Numbered from the stretch's first letter, positions 26,550 through 37,205 are shown. The stretch: DNA of 64,000 nt from Amycolatopsis vastitatis (GCF_002234595.1 NZ_NMUL01000002.1:176585-240584), one strand, 5' to 3'. The notes: generated by a model from the sequence alone, not told the origin. A program made the numbers and translations.

Positions 26550-27290
26550 ATGCGCCTGCGCGCCCTGCTAGCCGCCGCCGTTTTGACCATCACCACCGCC
26601 CCAGCCGCCCTGGCCGCCCCAGGGATCGCGCACGGCTCGGACGTCCCACCGGGCCAGTACGGCTTCGTAGCGAAGCTGGCGATGACAAAAATCCCCCGCC
26701 CGGACGGCTCGACGTACAGCAGCTACTGCACAGCCGCCCTGATCGCCCCGAGCTGGCTCATCACGACAGGCCACTGCTTCCACGACGCGAACCGCAACCG
26801 GGTCTCGGGCAAGGTCCCCTACCCCACAACGGCAACGCTGGGCATGGTCGACGAAGGCCAAGAGTCGGGCATAGCCCGCAAAGCAACAGAGGTAGTCCAG
26901 TCACCCCAGAACGACGTGGCCCTCCTCCACCTGGACTCCCCAGTGACAACGATCGCCCCCCTGGCAACAAGCCACGCAACCCCACAGGTAGGCCAACAGC
27001 TCACACTGGCAGGCTGGGGCAGCCTGACCAGCACAAACCCGACCCCAGCCACCCACATGCAGCAGGGAACGGTAGCGATAGCGAACATAACGCCAACAAC
27101 GCTGGGAGTCCGCGGAGCAGCCCCGGACATCACAACAAGCGCGTGCACCTACGACTCAGGAGCCCCCTACTTCAAGGACGGCGAACTGGTCTCCCTGGAG
27201 GCAACGGGCCCAGGCTGCCCCCACGCAGGCATCGAAACAACGTCAAGGACAGACGTCCTGACCCAGTGGATCAAGAAAACAACAACCTGA
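26550..27290 (+). CDS. Secreted trypsin-like serine protease paralogue with A-ending codons
   Basis: 246 residues, signal peptide ending near ALAAPGIA. Catalytic His in LITTGHC, Asp in NDVALLHLD and Ser in TYDSGAPYF are kept, so it should be active. It is a tandem duplicate of the gene at 25682. Unlike that copy, most codons here end in A where synonyms allow (gca, aca, cca, gta, gga), above all from 26690 on. This may reflect mutation bias, transfer or selection. It was not seen in other genes of the window. Confidence 0.9.
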   Translation: MRLRALLAAAVLTITTAPAALAAPGIAHGSDVPPGQYGFVAKLAMTKIPRPDGSTYSSYCTAALIAPSWLITTGHCFHDANRNRVSGKVPYPTTATLGMVDEGQESGIARKATEVVQSPQNDVALLHLDSPVTTIAPLATSHATPQVGQQLTLAGWGSLTSTNPTPATHMQQGTVAIANITPTTLGVRGAAPDITTSACTYDSGAPYFKDGELVSLEATGPGCPHAGIETTSRTDVLTQWIKKTTT

Positions 27291-27412
27291 ATGCACAAAA
27301 ACTCCGCCAGGAGCGAACACCACGCAGAGCCAACCGGGTGACATTCCCCACCAAAAGAACCCCCGCCCCCACGCAACCAAGCCGGAAGGCGACGCACCGC
27401 ACCGTGGGGGGT

Positions 27413-27433
27413 CCGGGGGGCTCGGCCCCCCGG
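27413..27433. terminator. GC hairpin after the second protease
   Basis: A 9-bp stem of C/G bases (27413-27421 with 27425-27433) around a TCG loop. It stands in the 203-bp gap between the protease and the tRNA-Leu, which holds no gene. Confidence 0.55.
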
Positions 27434-27453
27434 GAGGGATGAGGAGAACGGGA

Positions 27454-27485
27454 AGAGGCCCGGTCGCGCAAGCGACCGGGCCTCT
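27454..27485 (-). terminator. Terminator of tRNA-Leu
   Basis: A perfect 14-bp stem (27454-27467 with 27472-27485) and a GCAA tetraloop lie 8 bases past the tRNA 3' end on the minus strand. Confidence 0.75.
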
Positions 27486-27493
27486 GAACAGCG

Positions 27494-27576
27494 TGGGCGA
27501 GGAGGGAGTTGAACCCTCACGTCCTTTCGGACACACGGACCTGAACCGTGCGCGTCTGCCATTCCGCCACTCGCCC
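27494..27576 (-). tRNA. tRNA-Leu(CAG)
   Basis: 83 bases. The acceptor GGGCGAG/CTCGCCC, a D-arm TGGCGGAATGGCAGAC, an anticodon loop TTCAGGT giving CAG (reads CUG), a long variable arm (TGTCCGAAAGGACGT) and the T-arm GAGGG-TTCAACT-CCCTC can all be drawn. The long variable arm fits Leu. CCA is not encoded. In mycobacteria a tRNA-Leu holds the same place beside fhaA. Confidence 0.95.
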
Positions 27577-27707
27577 CGAGTGCTTCCTTGCGGCAGCGAG
27601 GAGAAGACTAGCAGGCCGTTCGGGCGGGTTTCCCCGGGGGCCGTGTAGAGGCTCGCTCACCCGGATAGGATCGATGCGGAAGCAGACGTGTGAGGAGGTT
27701 TTCCCCG

Positions 27708-28949
27708 GTGGGCCGCGCCGAGCGATTCGACAGGCGACTCGAGAACCTGGTGGGGAACACTTTCGCGCGCATGTTCGGTGGCAACGTCGTCACGCAGGAA
27801 GTGGCGATCGCCCTGGAGCGGGAGAGTGAGGAGAACGTTCGTGAGCTGGCAGGCGGTCGGCAGCTCGCCCCGAATCACTACATCGTGTCCTTGGGGGCGG
27901 CTGACCACGAACGCATGGCCGGTGACGAGCATCGCGTCACGCAGATGCTGGCCAGGGCGGTGGCGGAACACCTCGCCGCCGAGGGCCTCGACACCTATGG
28001 TGACGTCGTCGTATCACTCGAGCGCAACGAGGCGCTGCATACTGGACAGTTCAAGACCCGTTCGTCCGTCGATCCCGACGCCCGCCCCTCAGGCGCCGGT
28101 TCACCGCGGTCGGCACGACCCAGCAACGCAGGAGACCCAGCAATGAGCCAGCCCCCCGGCTACGGCCAATACGACCAGGGTGACCCGTACGGCCAGCAGG
28201 GCCAGTACGGCTACGGACAGCAGGGTGGCCAGCAGCCCGGGTACGACCAGGGTTACGGCCAGCAGGGCGGATACGACCAGTACGGCCAGCAGCAGCCGGG
28301 TGGCGGTTACGACCAGTACGGCCAGCCGCAGCAGGGCGGTTACGACCAGGCTGGTTACGCGCAGCCCCAGCAGGGTGGCTACGACCAGGGTTACGGCCAA
28401 CCGCAAGGTGGTGGCTACGACCAGGGCGGCTACGCGCAGCCCCAGCAGGGTGGCTACGACCAGGGTTACGGCCAGCCCCAGGGTGGTGGCTACGACCAGG
28501 GCGGCTACGCACAGCCGCAAGGCGGCGGCTACGACCAGTACGGCGGCCAGCAGCAGGGCGGTTACGACCAGTACGGCCAGCAGCAGGCGTACGGCCAGCC
28601 GGCCGCTGACCCGTACGCGCAGCAGCAGGGCGGCTACGGCCAGCCCGCGCCGGGCCGCCAGCTCGCGGCGAGCCTGCAGCTGGACGACGGCTCGAACCGC
28701 ACGTACTCGCTGAAGCAGGGCGGGAACGTCGTGGGCCGGGGCCAGGACGCGGACTTCCGCCTGCCGGACACCGGTGTTTCGCGGCGGCACCTGGAGATCA
28801 CCTGGGACGGCCAGAGCGCCACGCTCGCCGACATCGGTTCGACCAACGGCACGACCGTGAACGGCACCCCGGTCCAGACCTGGCAGCTCGCCGACGGCGA
28901 CGTCATCCGGGTGGGTCATTCGTCTCTCGTGTTCCGTACACAGGGCTGA
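27708..28949 (+). CDS. fhaA: FHA-domain protein FhaA (DUF3662 + FHA)
   Basis: 413 residues from GTG 27708; AGGAGG at 27693-27698 decides this start. An N-terminal DUF3662-type domain ([20 protein letters not shown] through [13 protein letters not shown], about 1-120), a long Gly/Tyr/Gln/Asp-rich linker (about 150-310) and a C-terminal FHA domain ([29 protein letters not shown]). FHA binds phospho-Thr on PknA/PknB substrates such as the lipid-II flippase partner in mycobacteria. First gene of the cell-wall/phosphosignalling operon. Confidence 0.93.
   Translation: MGRAERFDRRLENLVGNTFARMFGGNVVTQEVAIALERESEENVRELAGGRQLAPNHYIVSLGAADHERMAGDEHRVTQMLARAVAEHLAAEGLDTYGDVVVSLERNEALHTGQFKTRSSVDPDARPSGAGSPRSARPSNAGDPAMSQPPGYGQYDQGDPYGQQGQYGYGQQGGQQPGYDQGYGQQGGYDQYGQQQPGGGYDQYGQPQQGGYDQAGYAQPQQGGYDQGYGQPQGGGYDQGGYAQPQQGGYDQGYGQPQGGGYDQGGYAQPQGGGYDQYGGQQQGGYDQYGQQQAYGQPAADPYAQQQGGYGQPAPGRQLAASLQLDDGSNRTYSLKQGGNVVGRGQDADFRLPDTGVSRRHLEITWDGQSATLADIGSTNGTTVNGTPVQTWQLADGDVIRVGHSSLVFRTQG
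28153..28640 (+). repeat. GYDQ-rich repeats inside fhaA
   Basis: The linker is built of units such as [11 protein letters not shown] and GGYDQYGQQ. Two 75-bp copies starting at 28371 and 28446 are almost identical at DNA level, suggesting recent unequal duplication. The encoded segment is low complexity and likely disordered. Confidence 0.8.
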
Positions 28950-29049
28950 CTCGGGACCCGGAATACTGTTCCCGCAGAATTGACGTGCGGGGGGACCGCG
29001 GCGTACCCGCGTCGCGGCTGCGCGGAAGAGTCGGGAGCGGACACACCAA

Positions 29050-29511
29050 GTGCCAGAGCTGGTCGTACAACTCACCAGGGTGGGCTTCCTCGTGCTGCTC
29101 TGGCTCTTCGTGTTCGCCGCGCTCAGAGTCGTCCGTTCGGACCTCTACGCGGCGTCGGGCATGCGTGTCCAGGTGCCGGCCTTCGGCCGCAAGAAGGAGA
29201 AGAAGCCGCGCAACAGCAAGTCGCCGCAGCAGCTGCTGGTGACCCACGGCGCGCTCGCCGGGACGCGCATCGCACTCGACGGCAGGCCGATCCTGATCGG
29301 CCGTGCCGACGACTCGACTCTGGTGCTCGACGACGACTACGCGTCGACCCGGCACGCCCGGATCGCGCAGCGCGGTGAGGACTGGTACGTGGAAGACCTG
29401 GGCTCGACGAACGGCACGTATCTGGACCGGGCTAAGGTCACTGCACCCCTCCGGGTCCCGCTCGGAGTCCCCATCCGGATCGGCAAGACGGTGATCGAGC
29501 TTCGCCCATGA
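29050..29511 (+). CDS. fhaB: FHA-domain membrane protein FhaB/FipA
   Basis: 153 residues, GTG start. An N-terminal membrane helix (VGFLVLLWLFVFAALRVV, about 11-28), a Lys-rich linker (FGRKKEKKPRNSKSP), then an FHA domain (LIGRADDSTLVLDDDYASTRHARI, LGSTNGTYLD). It docks phosphorylated partners of the division machinery. ATGA overlap couples it to pstP. Confidence 0.92.
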   Translation: MPELVVQLTRVGFLVLLWLFVFAALRVVRSDLYAASGMRVQVPAFGRKKEKKPRNSKSPQQLLVTHGALAGTRIALDGRPILIGRADDSTLVLDDDYASTRHARIAQRGEDWYVEDLGSTNGTYLDRAKVTAPLRVPLGVPIRIGKTVIELRP

Positions 29512-30905
29512 CTCTCGTCCTCCGCTACGCAGCCCGCAGCGACCGGGGCCTGGTGCGTTCGAGCAACCAGGACTCCGTGTACGCCGGCCCTCGCCTGCTC
29601 GCGCTCGCCGACGGTATGGGTGGCCACGCGGCGGGTGAAGTGGCCAGCAAGGTCGTCATCGCCTCGCTCGCCCCGCTCGACGACGACGAGCCGCGCGACG
29701 ACCTGCTCGCCCAGCTGCGGGAGGCGGTGGCGAACGGCAACGCCGCGATCGCCGAGCTGGTCTCGCAGGACCCTGACCTGGACGGCATGGGCACGACGCT
29801 CACGGCTGTCCTGTTCGCCGGCACCCGGCTGGGGCTGGTGCACGTCGGCGACTCGCGGGCGTACCTGCTGCGCGGCGGCCAGTTCGCGCAGATCACGCGG
29901 GACGACAGCTTCGTCAACGAACTTCTCGAGCAGGGCCGGATCACGCCCGAAGAGGCGGCGGTCCACCCGCAGCGGTCGCTGCTGCTGAAGGCGCTCACCG
30001 GGCACGAGGTCGAGCCGAGCCTGACCGTGCGCGAAGCGCGTGCCGGTGACCGGTACCTGATCTGCTCGGACGGCCTGTCCGGCATGGTCAGCGACGAGAC
30101 GCTGGCCGAGGCCGTGCAGATCCCGGACCCGCAGCAGTGCGCGGACCGGATGATCGAGCTGGCGCTCAAGGGCGGCGGCACGGACAACGTCACGGTGATC
30201 ATCGCCGACGTGGTCGACGTCGACTTCGGCGAGGACGCGCCCATCGTGGGCGGCGCCGCCGGGGACGGCAGCGACGAACTGCACCAGGGTGACTCGCCCG
30301 CGGCCCGCGCCAGGGCGCTGACCCAGCCGCCTCCGCAGCCGCGTGCGGAACTGCCGCAGCCCTCCGAAGATCCGAAAGCGAAGCGCCGGAAGCGGTTCCG
30401 CTGGCTGGCCGGCGCGCTCGTGGTCCTCGTGGTGCTCGCCGCGGCCGCCATCGCGACCCGCTACTTCGTGCTGAGTCAGTACTATGTCGGCGAGGGTGCG
30501 GACGAGGAGGTCGTGATCTACCGCGGCGTCCCCGGCAGCATTCTCGGCATCGACTTGCACACCTACGAGCAGGGCTCCTGCCCGCCCACCCAGGTGTGCA
30601 CGGACAAGCTGCGCGTCGACCAGCTCCAGGAGGACGCGCGGCTGGCGGTGCAGAACGGCGTCAGGAAGGACAGCCTCGATGACGCCCGGAGGTACATCGA
30701 CGACTTCCTGCAGCTGCACAAGCGCCTGAACAACTGCGCGCCGGCGGGCGGTACCCCGTCCTCGACGCCGACCACTCCGGTCACGCCGACGACCACTTCG
30801 TCGGCTCCGGCCGGCTCCACTGCTCCGTCGTCGGCGAACCAGCCAGCGGGGAGGGACTGCTCGACGCCGAGTTCGACGGCACCGACGACGGGAGGCGGTA
30901 ACTGA
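29508..30905 (+). CDS. pstP: Ser/Thr protein phosphatase PstP (PP2C)
   Basis: 465 residues. A PP2C domain (about 1-235) carries the metal ligands: RSSNQDS, LALADGMGGH, GTTLTAVL, VGDSRAYLL, ICSDGLSGMV and GGTDNVTVI. A Pro-rich linker, one membrane helix near residue 300, and an extracytoplasmic tail ending in a Thr/Ser/Pro-rich stretch follow. It dephosphorylates PknA/PknB and substrates. The tail has two Cys. Its stop shares one base with the rodA start. Confidence 0.95.
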   Translation: MTLVLRYAARSDRGLVRSSNQDSVYAGPRLLALADGMGGHAAGEVASKVVIASLAPLDDDEPRDDLLAQLREAVANGNAAIAELVSQDPDLDGMGTTLTAVLFAGTRLGLVHVGDSRAYLLRGGQFAQITRDDSFVNELLEQGRITPEEAAVHPQRSLLLKALTGHEVEPSLTVREARAGDRYLICSDGLSGMVSDETLAEAVQIPDPQQCADRMIELALKGGGTDNVTVIIADVVDVDFGEDAPIVGGAAGDGSDELHQGDSPAARARALTQPPPQPRAELPQPSEDPKAKRRKRFRWLAGALVVLVVLAAAAIATRYFVLSQYYVGEGADEEVVIYRGVPGSILGIDLHTYEQGSCPPTQVCTDKLRVDQLQEDARLAVQNGVRKDSLDDARRYIDDFLQLHKRLNNCAPAGGTPSSTPTTPVTPTTTSSAPAGSTAPSSANQPAGRDCSTPSSTAPTTGGGN

Positions 30906-32392
30906 TGAGCCAGCCTGTCGCGCGTCCCGCCGAACCGCTCGCCGCGCAGTTCCAGACGAACCCGCCGCGCGAGGTCCCGACCCGCCGCAACACCGAGCTG
31001 GTGCTGCTGGGGTTCGCGGCGTTCATCGTCACCGTCGCGCTGGTGCTGGTGGAGGCGAACCAGGAGCAGGAGCTGACCTGGTCGATCATCTGGCTCGGCC
31101 TCGCCTACCTGGGGATCTTCGGTGCGGCGCACCTGGCCGTCCGCAAGTGGGCGCCGTACGCCGATCCCGTCCTGCTCCCCTGCGTCGCGCTGCTGAACGG
31201 CGTCGGGCTGGTGATGATCCACCGGATCGACCTGGCCCTGGCGGAACGTGCCACGCAGCAGGGCAAGGACTACACGCCCGCGGTCACCGCGCAGGTGCTG
31301 TTCACGGTGATCTCGCTGGTGTTCTTCGTCGTCGTGCTGATCGTGGTGAACGACCACCGCACGCTGACCCGGTACGGCTACACCGCCGGCCTGGTCGGGA
31401 TCGTCGCGCTGGCGCTGCCCGCGCTGCTGCCGTCGAGCCTGTCCGAGGTCAACGGCGCCAAGGTGTGGCTGAAGCTGCCGTTCTTCTCGATCCAGCCGGG
31501 CGAGTTCGCGAAGATCCTGCTGATGGTCTTCTTCGCGTCGTTCCTGGTGTCGAAGCGGGACCTGTTCATGGTGGCGGGCAAGAAGCTCGTCGGCGTCGAG
31601 CTGCCGCGGGCCCGCGACCTCGGCCCGATCCTGATCGCCGCGTTCGCCTGCATCGGCATCCTGGTGTTCGAGAAGGACCTCGGCACCTCGCTGCTGTTCT
31701 TCAGCGTCATCCTGGTGATGCTGTACGTCGCGACCGAGCGGGCCATCTGGGTCGTCCTCGGGCTCAGCTTCTTCGCCGCCGGCTGCGTCATCGCCTACAA
31801 CCTCTTCACGCACGTCCAGCAGCGCGTCGCGAACTGGCTGGACCCGCTGGCCACCTACGACCAGGCCGGCGGCGGCTACCAGCTCGCGCAGGGCCTGTTC
31901 GGGCTCGGCACCGGCGGAGTCGGCGGTACCGGGCTCGGCGCCGGGCGGCCGGACATGGTGCCCGAGGCCAACACCGACTTCATCACCGCGTCGATCGGCG
32001 AGGAGCTCGGCTTCATCGGGCTGGCCGCGGTGCTGATGCTGTACCTGCTGGTCGCCATGCGCGGCATGCGCAGTGCGCTCGCCGTGCGCGACACGTTCGG
32101 CAAGCTGCTGGGCGGCGGGCTCGCGTTCACCATGGTCATGCAGATCTTCGTCGTCGTCGGCGGAGTCACGAAACTCATCCCGGAGACCGGTATCACCGCC
32201 CCGTTCCTTTCCAAGGGTGGTTCGTCGCTGCTCGCGAACTACATCCTCGTCGCGCTGCTGCTCCGCATCTCCGACGCGGCCCGCAAGCCCGCGGCCCGCC
32301 CGAAGCCGCAGCAGCAGCCGCAGGCGCCGATCGCGGAAGCGCACACCGTGCTCGTGCAGCGCCCGCCGGCGGACGGGGGCGCGCAGGCATGA
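30905..32392 (+). CDS. rodA: SEDS peptidoglycan polymerase RodA/FtsW
   Basis: 495 residues with about ten or more membrane segments. SEDS motifs: NGAKVWLKLPFFSIQPGEFAKILL, LVFEKDLGTSLLFFSVIL and, near the C-terminus, VPEANTDFITASIGEELGF and ETGITAPFLSKGGSSLLANY. It polymerises lipid II into glycan chains together with the adjacent class B PBP. Overlaps the pbpA start by ATGA. Confidence 0.94.
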   Translation: MSQPVARPAEPLAAQFQTNPPREVPTRRNTELVLLGFAAFIVTVALVLVEANQEQELTWSIIWLGLAYLGIFGAAHLAVRKWAPYADPVLLPCVALLNGVGLVMIHRIDLALAERATQQGKDYTPAVTAQVLFTVISLVFFVVVLIVVNDHRTLTRYGYTAGLVGIVALALPALLPSSLSEVNGAKVWLKLPFFSIQPGEFAKILLMVFFASFLVSKRDLFMVAGKKLVGVELPRARDLGPILIAAFACIGILVFEKDLGTSLLFFSVILVMLYVATERAIWVVLGLSFFAAGCVIAYNLFTHVQQRVANWLDPLATYDQAGGGYQLAQGLFGLGTGGVGGTGLGAGRPDMVPEANTDFITASIGEELGFIGLAAVLMLYLLVAMRGMRSALAVRDTFGKLLGGGLAFTMVMQIFVVVGGVTKLIPETGITAPFLSKGGSSLLANYILVALLLRISDAARKPAARPKPQQQPQAPIAEAHTVLVQRPPADGGAQA

Positions 32393-33855
32393 ACACCCCC
32401 CTCCGCAAGGTCGGCATGGCGATGCTCGTCATGGTCGTCCTGCTGCTGGCCAACGCCACCTACATCCAGGTGGTGAAGGCCGACGACTACCGCACCGACT
32501 CCCGCAACGCGCGGGTGCTCTACGACGAGTTCGCCCGCCAGCGCGGCAAGATCGTCGCGCCCGGCGGCGAGGTGCTGGCCAACGTCGTACCGTCGAACGA
32601 CAAGTACAAGTACACGCGGACCTACGTCGACGGCGCGATGTACGCGCCGGTCACCGGGTACTACTCGATCAACTACGGCGCCGGCGGCCTGGAGCGCTCG
32701 GAGGACGACGTCCTCAACGGCTCCGACCCGCGGCTGTTCGTGCGGCGGCTGTCGGACATGGTCACCGGCCGCGACCCGAGCGGCGGCAACGTCCGGCTGA
32801 CCATCGACCCGGTCGTGCAGAAGGCCGCGTACGACCTGATGACGCAGAAGGGCTACACCGGCGCCGTCGTCGCGATGGAGCCGAAAACGGGGAAGATCCT
32901 GGCGATGGTCTCGACGCCGTCGTACGACCCGAACCAGCTGGCTTCGCACACGTCGAAGGCGCAGAGCGACGCCTGGAACGCGAACAACAAGGACCCGAAG
33001 AAGCCCATGCTGAACCGGGCGATCTCGGAGACCTACCCGCCGGGTTCGACGATGAAGCTCGTCATCGCGTCGGCCGCGCTCGAGGACGGCAAGGGCCCGG
33101 ACACCCCGGTCGACACGGCGTCGAACACGAAGCTCCCCGGCACCAGCGTCACGCTGGAGAACTACGCCAACACCCCCTGCCAGGGCAACACGTTCAAGGA
33201 CGCGCTCGCGCACTCCTGCAACGTGCCGTTCGCGCAGTTCGCCGGCCAGCTGGGCGCGGACAAGATCAAGAAGACGGCGGCCAACTTCGGCATCGGGCAG
33301 ACCGACCTGACCGTGCCGATGAAGGTCGCACCCTCGACCGTCGGCCCGCTCGACTCGCAGGGCGCGCTCTACCAGAGCGGCATCGGCCAGCGCGACGTCC
33401 GGCTGACGCCGCTGCAGGACTGCCTGCTCTCGGCCACCGTGGCCAACGGCGGGATGGCGATGAAGCCGCAGCTGGTGCAGTCGGTGCTGGCACCGGACCT
33501 GTCGACCATCGAGGACTACAGCCCCACCGAACTCACCGGCACCCCGGCGCTGTCGTCGTCGAACGCCGCGATCCTCAAGGACATGATGATCGCTTCCGAG
33601 GGCTTCACCAAGGGTGGCGGCAAGCGCGCGGACATCCAGATCGCGTCGAAGACCGGCACCGCCGAGCACGGGGCAGACTCCAAGAACACCGCCCCGCACG
33701 CCTGGTACACCGCTTTCGCCCCGGCCGACAACCCGCAGATCGCGGTCGCCGTGATCGTCGAGAGCGGCGGTGACCGCGGGCTCGCGGCCACCGGCGGCTC
33801 GGTCGCGGCGGAAATCGGCCGCGCGGCGATCAACGCCAAGCTCGGGGGTGGATAA
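32389..33855 (+). CDS. pbpA: Penicillin-binding protein PbpA (class B transpeptidase)
   Basis: 488 residues, one N-terminal membrane helix (about 9-27). Transpeptidase motifs SxxK in YPPGSTMKL, SxN in AHSCNVPFA and KTG in ASKTGTAEHG are intact. It cross-links peptidoglycan outside the membrane and pairs with RodA. It stops 3 bp before pknA. Confidence 0.95.
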   Translation: MNTPLRKVGMAMLVMVVLLLANATYIQVVKADDYRTDSRNARVLYDEFARQRGKIVAPGGEVLANVVPSNDKYKYTRTYVDGAMYAPVTGYYSINYGAGGLERSEDDVLNGSDPRLFVRRLSDMVTGRDPSGGNVRLTIDPVVQKAAYDLMTQKGYTGAVVAMEPKTGKILAMVSTPSYDPNQLASHTSKAQSDAWNANNKDPKKPMLNRAISETYPPGSTMKLVIASAALEDGKGPDTPVDTASNTKLPGTSVTLENYANTPCQGNTFKDALAHSCNVPFAQFAGQLGADKIKKTAANFGIGQTDLTVPMKVAPSTVGPLDSQGALYQSGIGQRDVRLTPLQDCLLSATVANGGMAMKPQLVQSVLAPDLSTIEDYSPTELTGTPALSSSNAAILKDMMIASEGFTKGGGKRADIQIASKTGTAEHGADSKNTAPHAWYTAFAPADNPQIAVAVIVESGGDRGLAATGGSVAAEIGRAAINAKLGGG

Positions 33856-33858
33856 CGC

Positions 33859-35217
33859 ATGCTGTCCTCGGGTCAGCTGCTGGCCGAGCGCTACAAGCTG
33901 ACGCACCGGATCGCCGTCGGCGGGATGGGCGAGGTCTGGCAGGCCAGCGACACCCGGCTCGACCGGACCGTGGCCGTCAAGATCCTCAAGGCCGAACTCT
34001 CCGGCGACGCCGAGTTCCTCCACCGCTTCCGCACCGAAGCACGGATGACGGCCTCCCTGAACCACCCCGGCATCGCCGCGGTGCACGACTACGGCGAAAC
34101 CATCTTCGACGGCGACCTGTCGATCGCGTACCTCGTGATGGAGCTCGTCGACGGTGACCCGCTGGCCGGACTGCTGGCCAAGCACGGGCGGCTGTCGGCG
34201 GAGTTCACGCTCGACATGCTGGAGCAGGCGGGCAACGCGCTGCAGGCCGCGCACGAGCAGGGCCTGGTCCACCGCGACGTCAAGCCGGGCAACATCCTGG
34301 TGACGTCGGCGGGCCAGGTGAAGATCACCGACTTCGGGGTGGCGAAGGCCGCCGACGCGGCCCCGGTCACCCGGTCCGGCATGGTCATGGGCACCGCGCA
34401 CTACATCGCGCCGGAGCAGGCGCTCGGGCACCCGGCCGAGCCGGCGTCCGACGTCTACTCGCTGGCCGTGTGCGGCTACGAATGCCTCGCCGGGCACCGG
34501 CCGTTCCTGTCCGAGAACGCCGTGACGGTCGCGATGATGCACATCCGCGACATGCCGCCGCCCCTGCCACCGGACGTGCCGCCCGCGGCGCGCGCGGTGA
34601 TCGAGGCGACGCTGATCAAGGATCCGCGGCAGCGCTACAACAACGGCGGCGAGTTCGCGGCCGCCGTCGCCGCGGTCCGCGCCGGGCTGCCGCTGCCGAC
34701 GCCGTCCGGGCTGGTCAACGCCACCTACACGACCGGGCAGCAGCCTCAGCAACCCCAGCAGCCGCAACCCCAGCAGCCGCCGCCGTCGGGTCCGGTGCCG
34801 ATGCCGATGCCCCCGCAGCAGCTTCCTCCGCAACAGCCGCACATGCCGGTCGGCCCGCCGTCGCCGGCGATGAACCCGATGGTCGTCCTCGGCCCGCCGT
34901 CCCGGCCCGCGGTGCGCCCGGTCATGCTGCCGGCCGCCCGGCGGAAGTCGCAGTGGGGCTGGTGGGCGCTTCTCGCGGCGATCCTGCTCGTTGTCCTGGT
35001 CGCGGGGATCGTGCTGGTGGCGAAGATGATCGGCGACTCGGGTTCGCCACCGCGTACCGGCCAGACGCAGAGCCAGGTGGTCCCGGGCAGACAGGCGCCC
35101 ACGGAGGAGCCTGCCGGCTCGATCGCCTACCCGGCGGACACTCCCGGCACAACCGACGATCGCCCGCAAGGCATCATGACCACACCTTGGACGGAATGGA
35201 ACGGCACCCAGAGATGA
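33859..35217 (+). CDS. pknA: Ser/Thr protein kinase PknA
   Basis: 452 residues. Kinase domain about 1-270: [34 protein letters not shown], and APEQALG. A Gln/Pro-rich juxtamembrane linker (about 290-370), a membrane helix ([20 protein letters not shown]) and a short extracellular tail without PASTA domains follow, as expected of PknA. Its stop overlaps pknB by ATGA. Confidence 0.95.
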   Translation: MLSSGQLLAERYKLTHRIAVGGMGEVWQASDTRLDRTVAVKILKAELSGDAEFLHRFRTEARMTASLNHPGIAAVHDYGETIFDGDLSIAYLVMELVDGDPLAGLLAKHGRLSAEFTLDMLEQAGNALQAAHEQGLVHRDVKPGNILVTSAGQVKITDFGVAKAADAAPVTRSGMVMGTAHYIAPEQALGHPAEPASDVYSLAVCGYECLAGHRPFLSENAVTVAMMHIRDMPPPLPPDVPPAARAVIEATLIKDPRQRYNNGGEFAAAVAAVRAGLPLPTPSGLVNATYTTGQQPQQPQQPQPQQPPPSGPVPMPMPPQQLPPQQPHMPVGPPSPAMNPMVVLGPPSRPAVRPVMLPAARRKSQWGWWALLAAILLVVLVAGIVLVAKMIGDSGSPPRTGQTQSQVVPGRQAPTEEPAGSIAYPADTPGTTDDRPQGIMTTPWTEWNGTQR

Positions 35218-37193
35218 GCACATCCAGACTGCTCTCCAACCGGTACGAGCTGGGCGAAACGCTCGGCTACGGAGGCATGTCCGAGGTCCATCACGGCCAC
35301 GACGTGCGACTGGGCCGGGAAGTCGCGATCAAGATCCTCCGTGCCGACCTCGCCAGGGATCCGCAGTTCCTGGAGCGCTTCCGCCGTGAGGCACAGAACG
35401 CCGCCGCGCTGAACCACCCGGCGATCGTCGCGGTCTACGACACGGGTGAGGCGAACGCCGAGTTCGGCCCGCTGCCGTACATCGTCATGGAGTACGTCGA
35501 AGGCCGGACGCTGCGCGACATCGTCAAGACCGAGGGTCCGATGTCGCAGAAGCGGGCGATGGAGGTCATGGCCGACGTCTGCGCGGCGCTCGACTTCTCG
35601 CACCGCCACGGCATCGTGCACCGGGACGTCAAGCCGGCCAACGTGATGATCACGAAGAACGGCGCGGTCAAGGTCATGGACTTCGGCATCGCGCGCGCGA
35701 TGCACGACGGCCAGTCTTCGATGACCCAGACGGCCGCGGTGATCGGCACGGCGCAGTACCTGTCGCCGGAGCAGGCCCGCGGCGAGTCGGTCGACGCGCG
35801 TTCCGACGTCTACGCCGCCGGGTGCGTGCTGTACGAGCTGATCACCGGCGAGCCGCCGTTCACCGGTGACTCCCCGGTCGCGGTGGCGTACCAGCACGTC
35901 CGGGAGGATCCGAACCCGCCGTCGTCGGTGAACCCGGCGGTGGCGCCCGAGCTGGATGCCGTCGTGCTGAAGGCGCTGGCCAAGGGCCCGGCGAACCGCT
36001 ACCAGTCGGCGGCGGAGATGCGTTCGGACCTGGTGCGCACGCTGTCGGGCCAGCGCCCGGCGGCGCCGATGGTGATGTCCGAAGACGAGCGCACGCAGGT
36101 GATGAACTCCGACCGGCGGCAGCCGCAGCGCTACGAGGAGTACAGCGAGCCGGACAACGAGGACCCGAAGGCGAAGCGCCGCCGTCGCACGATCCTCGCC
36201 GCGGTGGCCGCGGTGTTCGTGCTGGGCGCGGTGCTGCTGATCATGTGGCTGGCGGGCTCGTTCAAGAGCAACGACACGGCCACTGTGGCGATCCCGGACG
36301 TGGTGCACAACACCGTCCCCCAGGCCCGGGAAACGTTGAACAGCAAGGGTTTCACCGGCTCGATCGAGCAGAAGCAGGTCACGTGCGGGGTGCAGCCGAC
36401 CGACGGCAGCCCGCAGTGCACCCAAGACGACGTCAACCGGGTCATCAAGATCGACCCGACGGTCGGCACCGTGGTCGCGACCAACACGAAGATCACGTTG
36501 TACGTCGGTGTCGCGGCGGGCAAGTCCAACGTGCCGGACCTCAAGGGCAAGACACGTGACCAGGCCGAGAAGGCCCTGACCGACGCGAAGCTGACCTTGG
36601 ACCCGACCGTCGACGAAACCGAGGTCGACGACCCGAACCAGGCCTTCCTGGTGCAGTCGCAGACCCCGACCGCGGGGTCCTCGGTCGACGCGGGCAGCAG
36701 CGTGAGGATCACGATCGGTAAGTCGAAGCAGCTCAAGTCGGTCACCGACTTCACCGGCAGGCCGTATTCGCTGGCCAAGTCGACGCTGGAAGGCCAGGGC
36801 TTCAAGACCAGGAAGCTCGAACAGGCGTCGGACACGGTGGCGAAGGACCTGGTCATCACCCAGAACCCGAACGGCGGGCAGCTGGGGGTGGGCGAGTTGA
36901 TCACGCTGACCGTGTCGACGGGTCCGGAGAACCAGAACCAGATCCAGATGCCGACCCTGGTGGGCATGACCCTCGACGACGCGCAGGCGAAGATGCAGAG
37001 CATGGGCTGGACCGGCACGCTGAGGCCCCAGGCGGACCGGACCAGCAAGCAGCCGGAAAACACGATCACCAAGCAGAGCGTGCAGCCGGGTACACCGATC
37101 ACCAAGGACCAGGCGATCACTGTCTGGGTGTCGGAGGGCAACGGCGGCGGCATCACGATCCCGACGGGGCCGCCGTCGACCACCGGAAACTGA
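35214..37193 (+). CDS. pknB: PASTA-domain Ser/Thr protein kinase PknB
   Basis: 659 residues. Kinase domain about 1-280 ([34 protein letters not shown]), juxtamembrane segment with several Ser/Thr, a membrane helix near 330-352 and four PASTA repeats ([65 protein letters not shown]). PASTA binds muropeptides or lipid II, tying wall growth to phosphorylation. Last gene of the fhaA-pknB operon; a hairpin follows. Confidence 0.96.
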   Translation: MSTSRLLSNRYELGETLGYGGMSEVHHGHDVRLGREVAIKILRADLARDPQFLERFRREAQNAAALNHPAIVAVYDTGEANAEFGPLPYIVMEYVEGRTLRDIVKTEGPMSQKRAMEVMADVCAALDFSHRHGIVHRDVKPANVMITKNGAVKVMDFGIARAMHDGQSSMTQTAAVIGTAQYLSPEQARGESVDARSDVYAAGCVLYELITGEPPFTGDSPVAVAYQHVREDPNPPSSVNPAVAPELDAVVLKALAKGPANRYQSAAEMRSDLVRTLSGQRPAAPMVMSEDERTQVMNSDRRQPQRYEEYSEPDNEDPKAKRRRRTILAAVAAVFVLGAVLLIMWLAGSFKSNDTATVAIPDVVHNTVPQARETLNSKGFTGSIEQKQVTCGVQPTDGSPQCTQDDVNRVIKIDPTVGTVVATNTKITLYVGVAAGKSNVPDLKGKTRDQAEKALTDAKLTLDPTVDETEVDDPNQAFLVQSQTPTAGSSVDAGSSVRITIGKSKQLKSVTDFTGRPYSLAKSTLEGQGFKTRKLEQASDTVAKDLVITQNPNGGQLGVGELITLTVSTGPENQNQIQMPTLVGMTLDDAQAKMQSMGWTGTLRPQADRTSKQPENTITKQSVQPGTPITKDQAITVWVSEGNGGGITIPTGPPSTTGN

Positions 37194-37205
37194 CACAGGG
37201 CACGA

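Noticed and set aside
27439..27648. 69-codon + frame over tRNA-Leu
   Set aside because: GVEPSRPFGHTDLNRARLP is the usual artefact of translating a tRNA-Leu antisense.
28051..29075. Antisense frames over the fhaA repeat
   Set aside because: Repetitive Arg/Ala/Val shadows created by the GYDQ repeats.
32239..35223. 994-codon minus frame across pbpA and pknA
   Set aside because: Antisense shadow of two essential, fully conserved genes.
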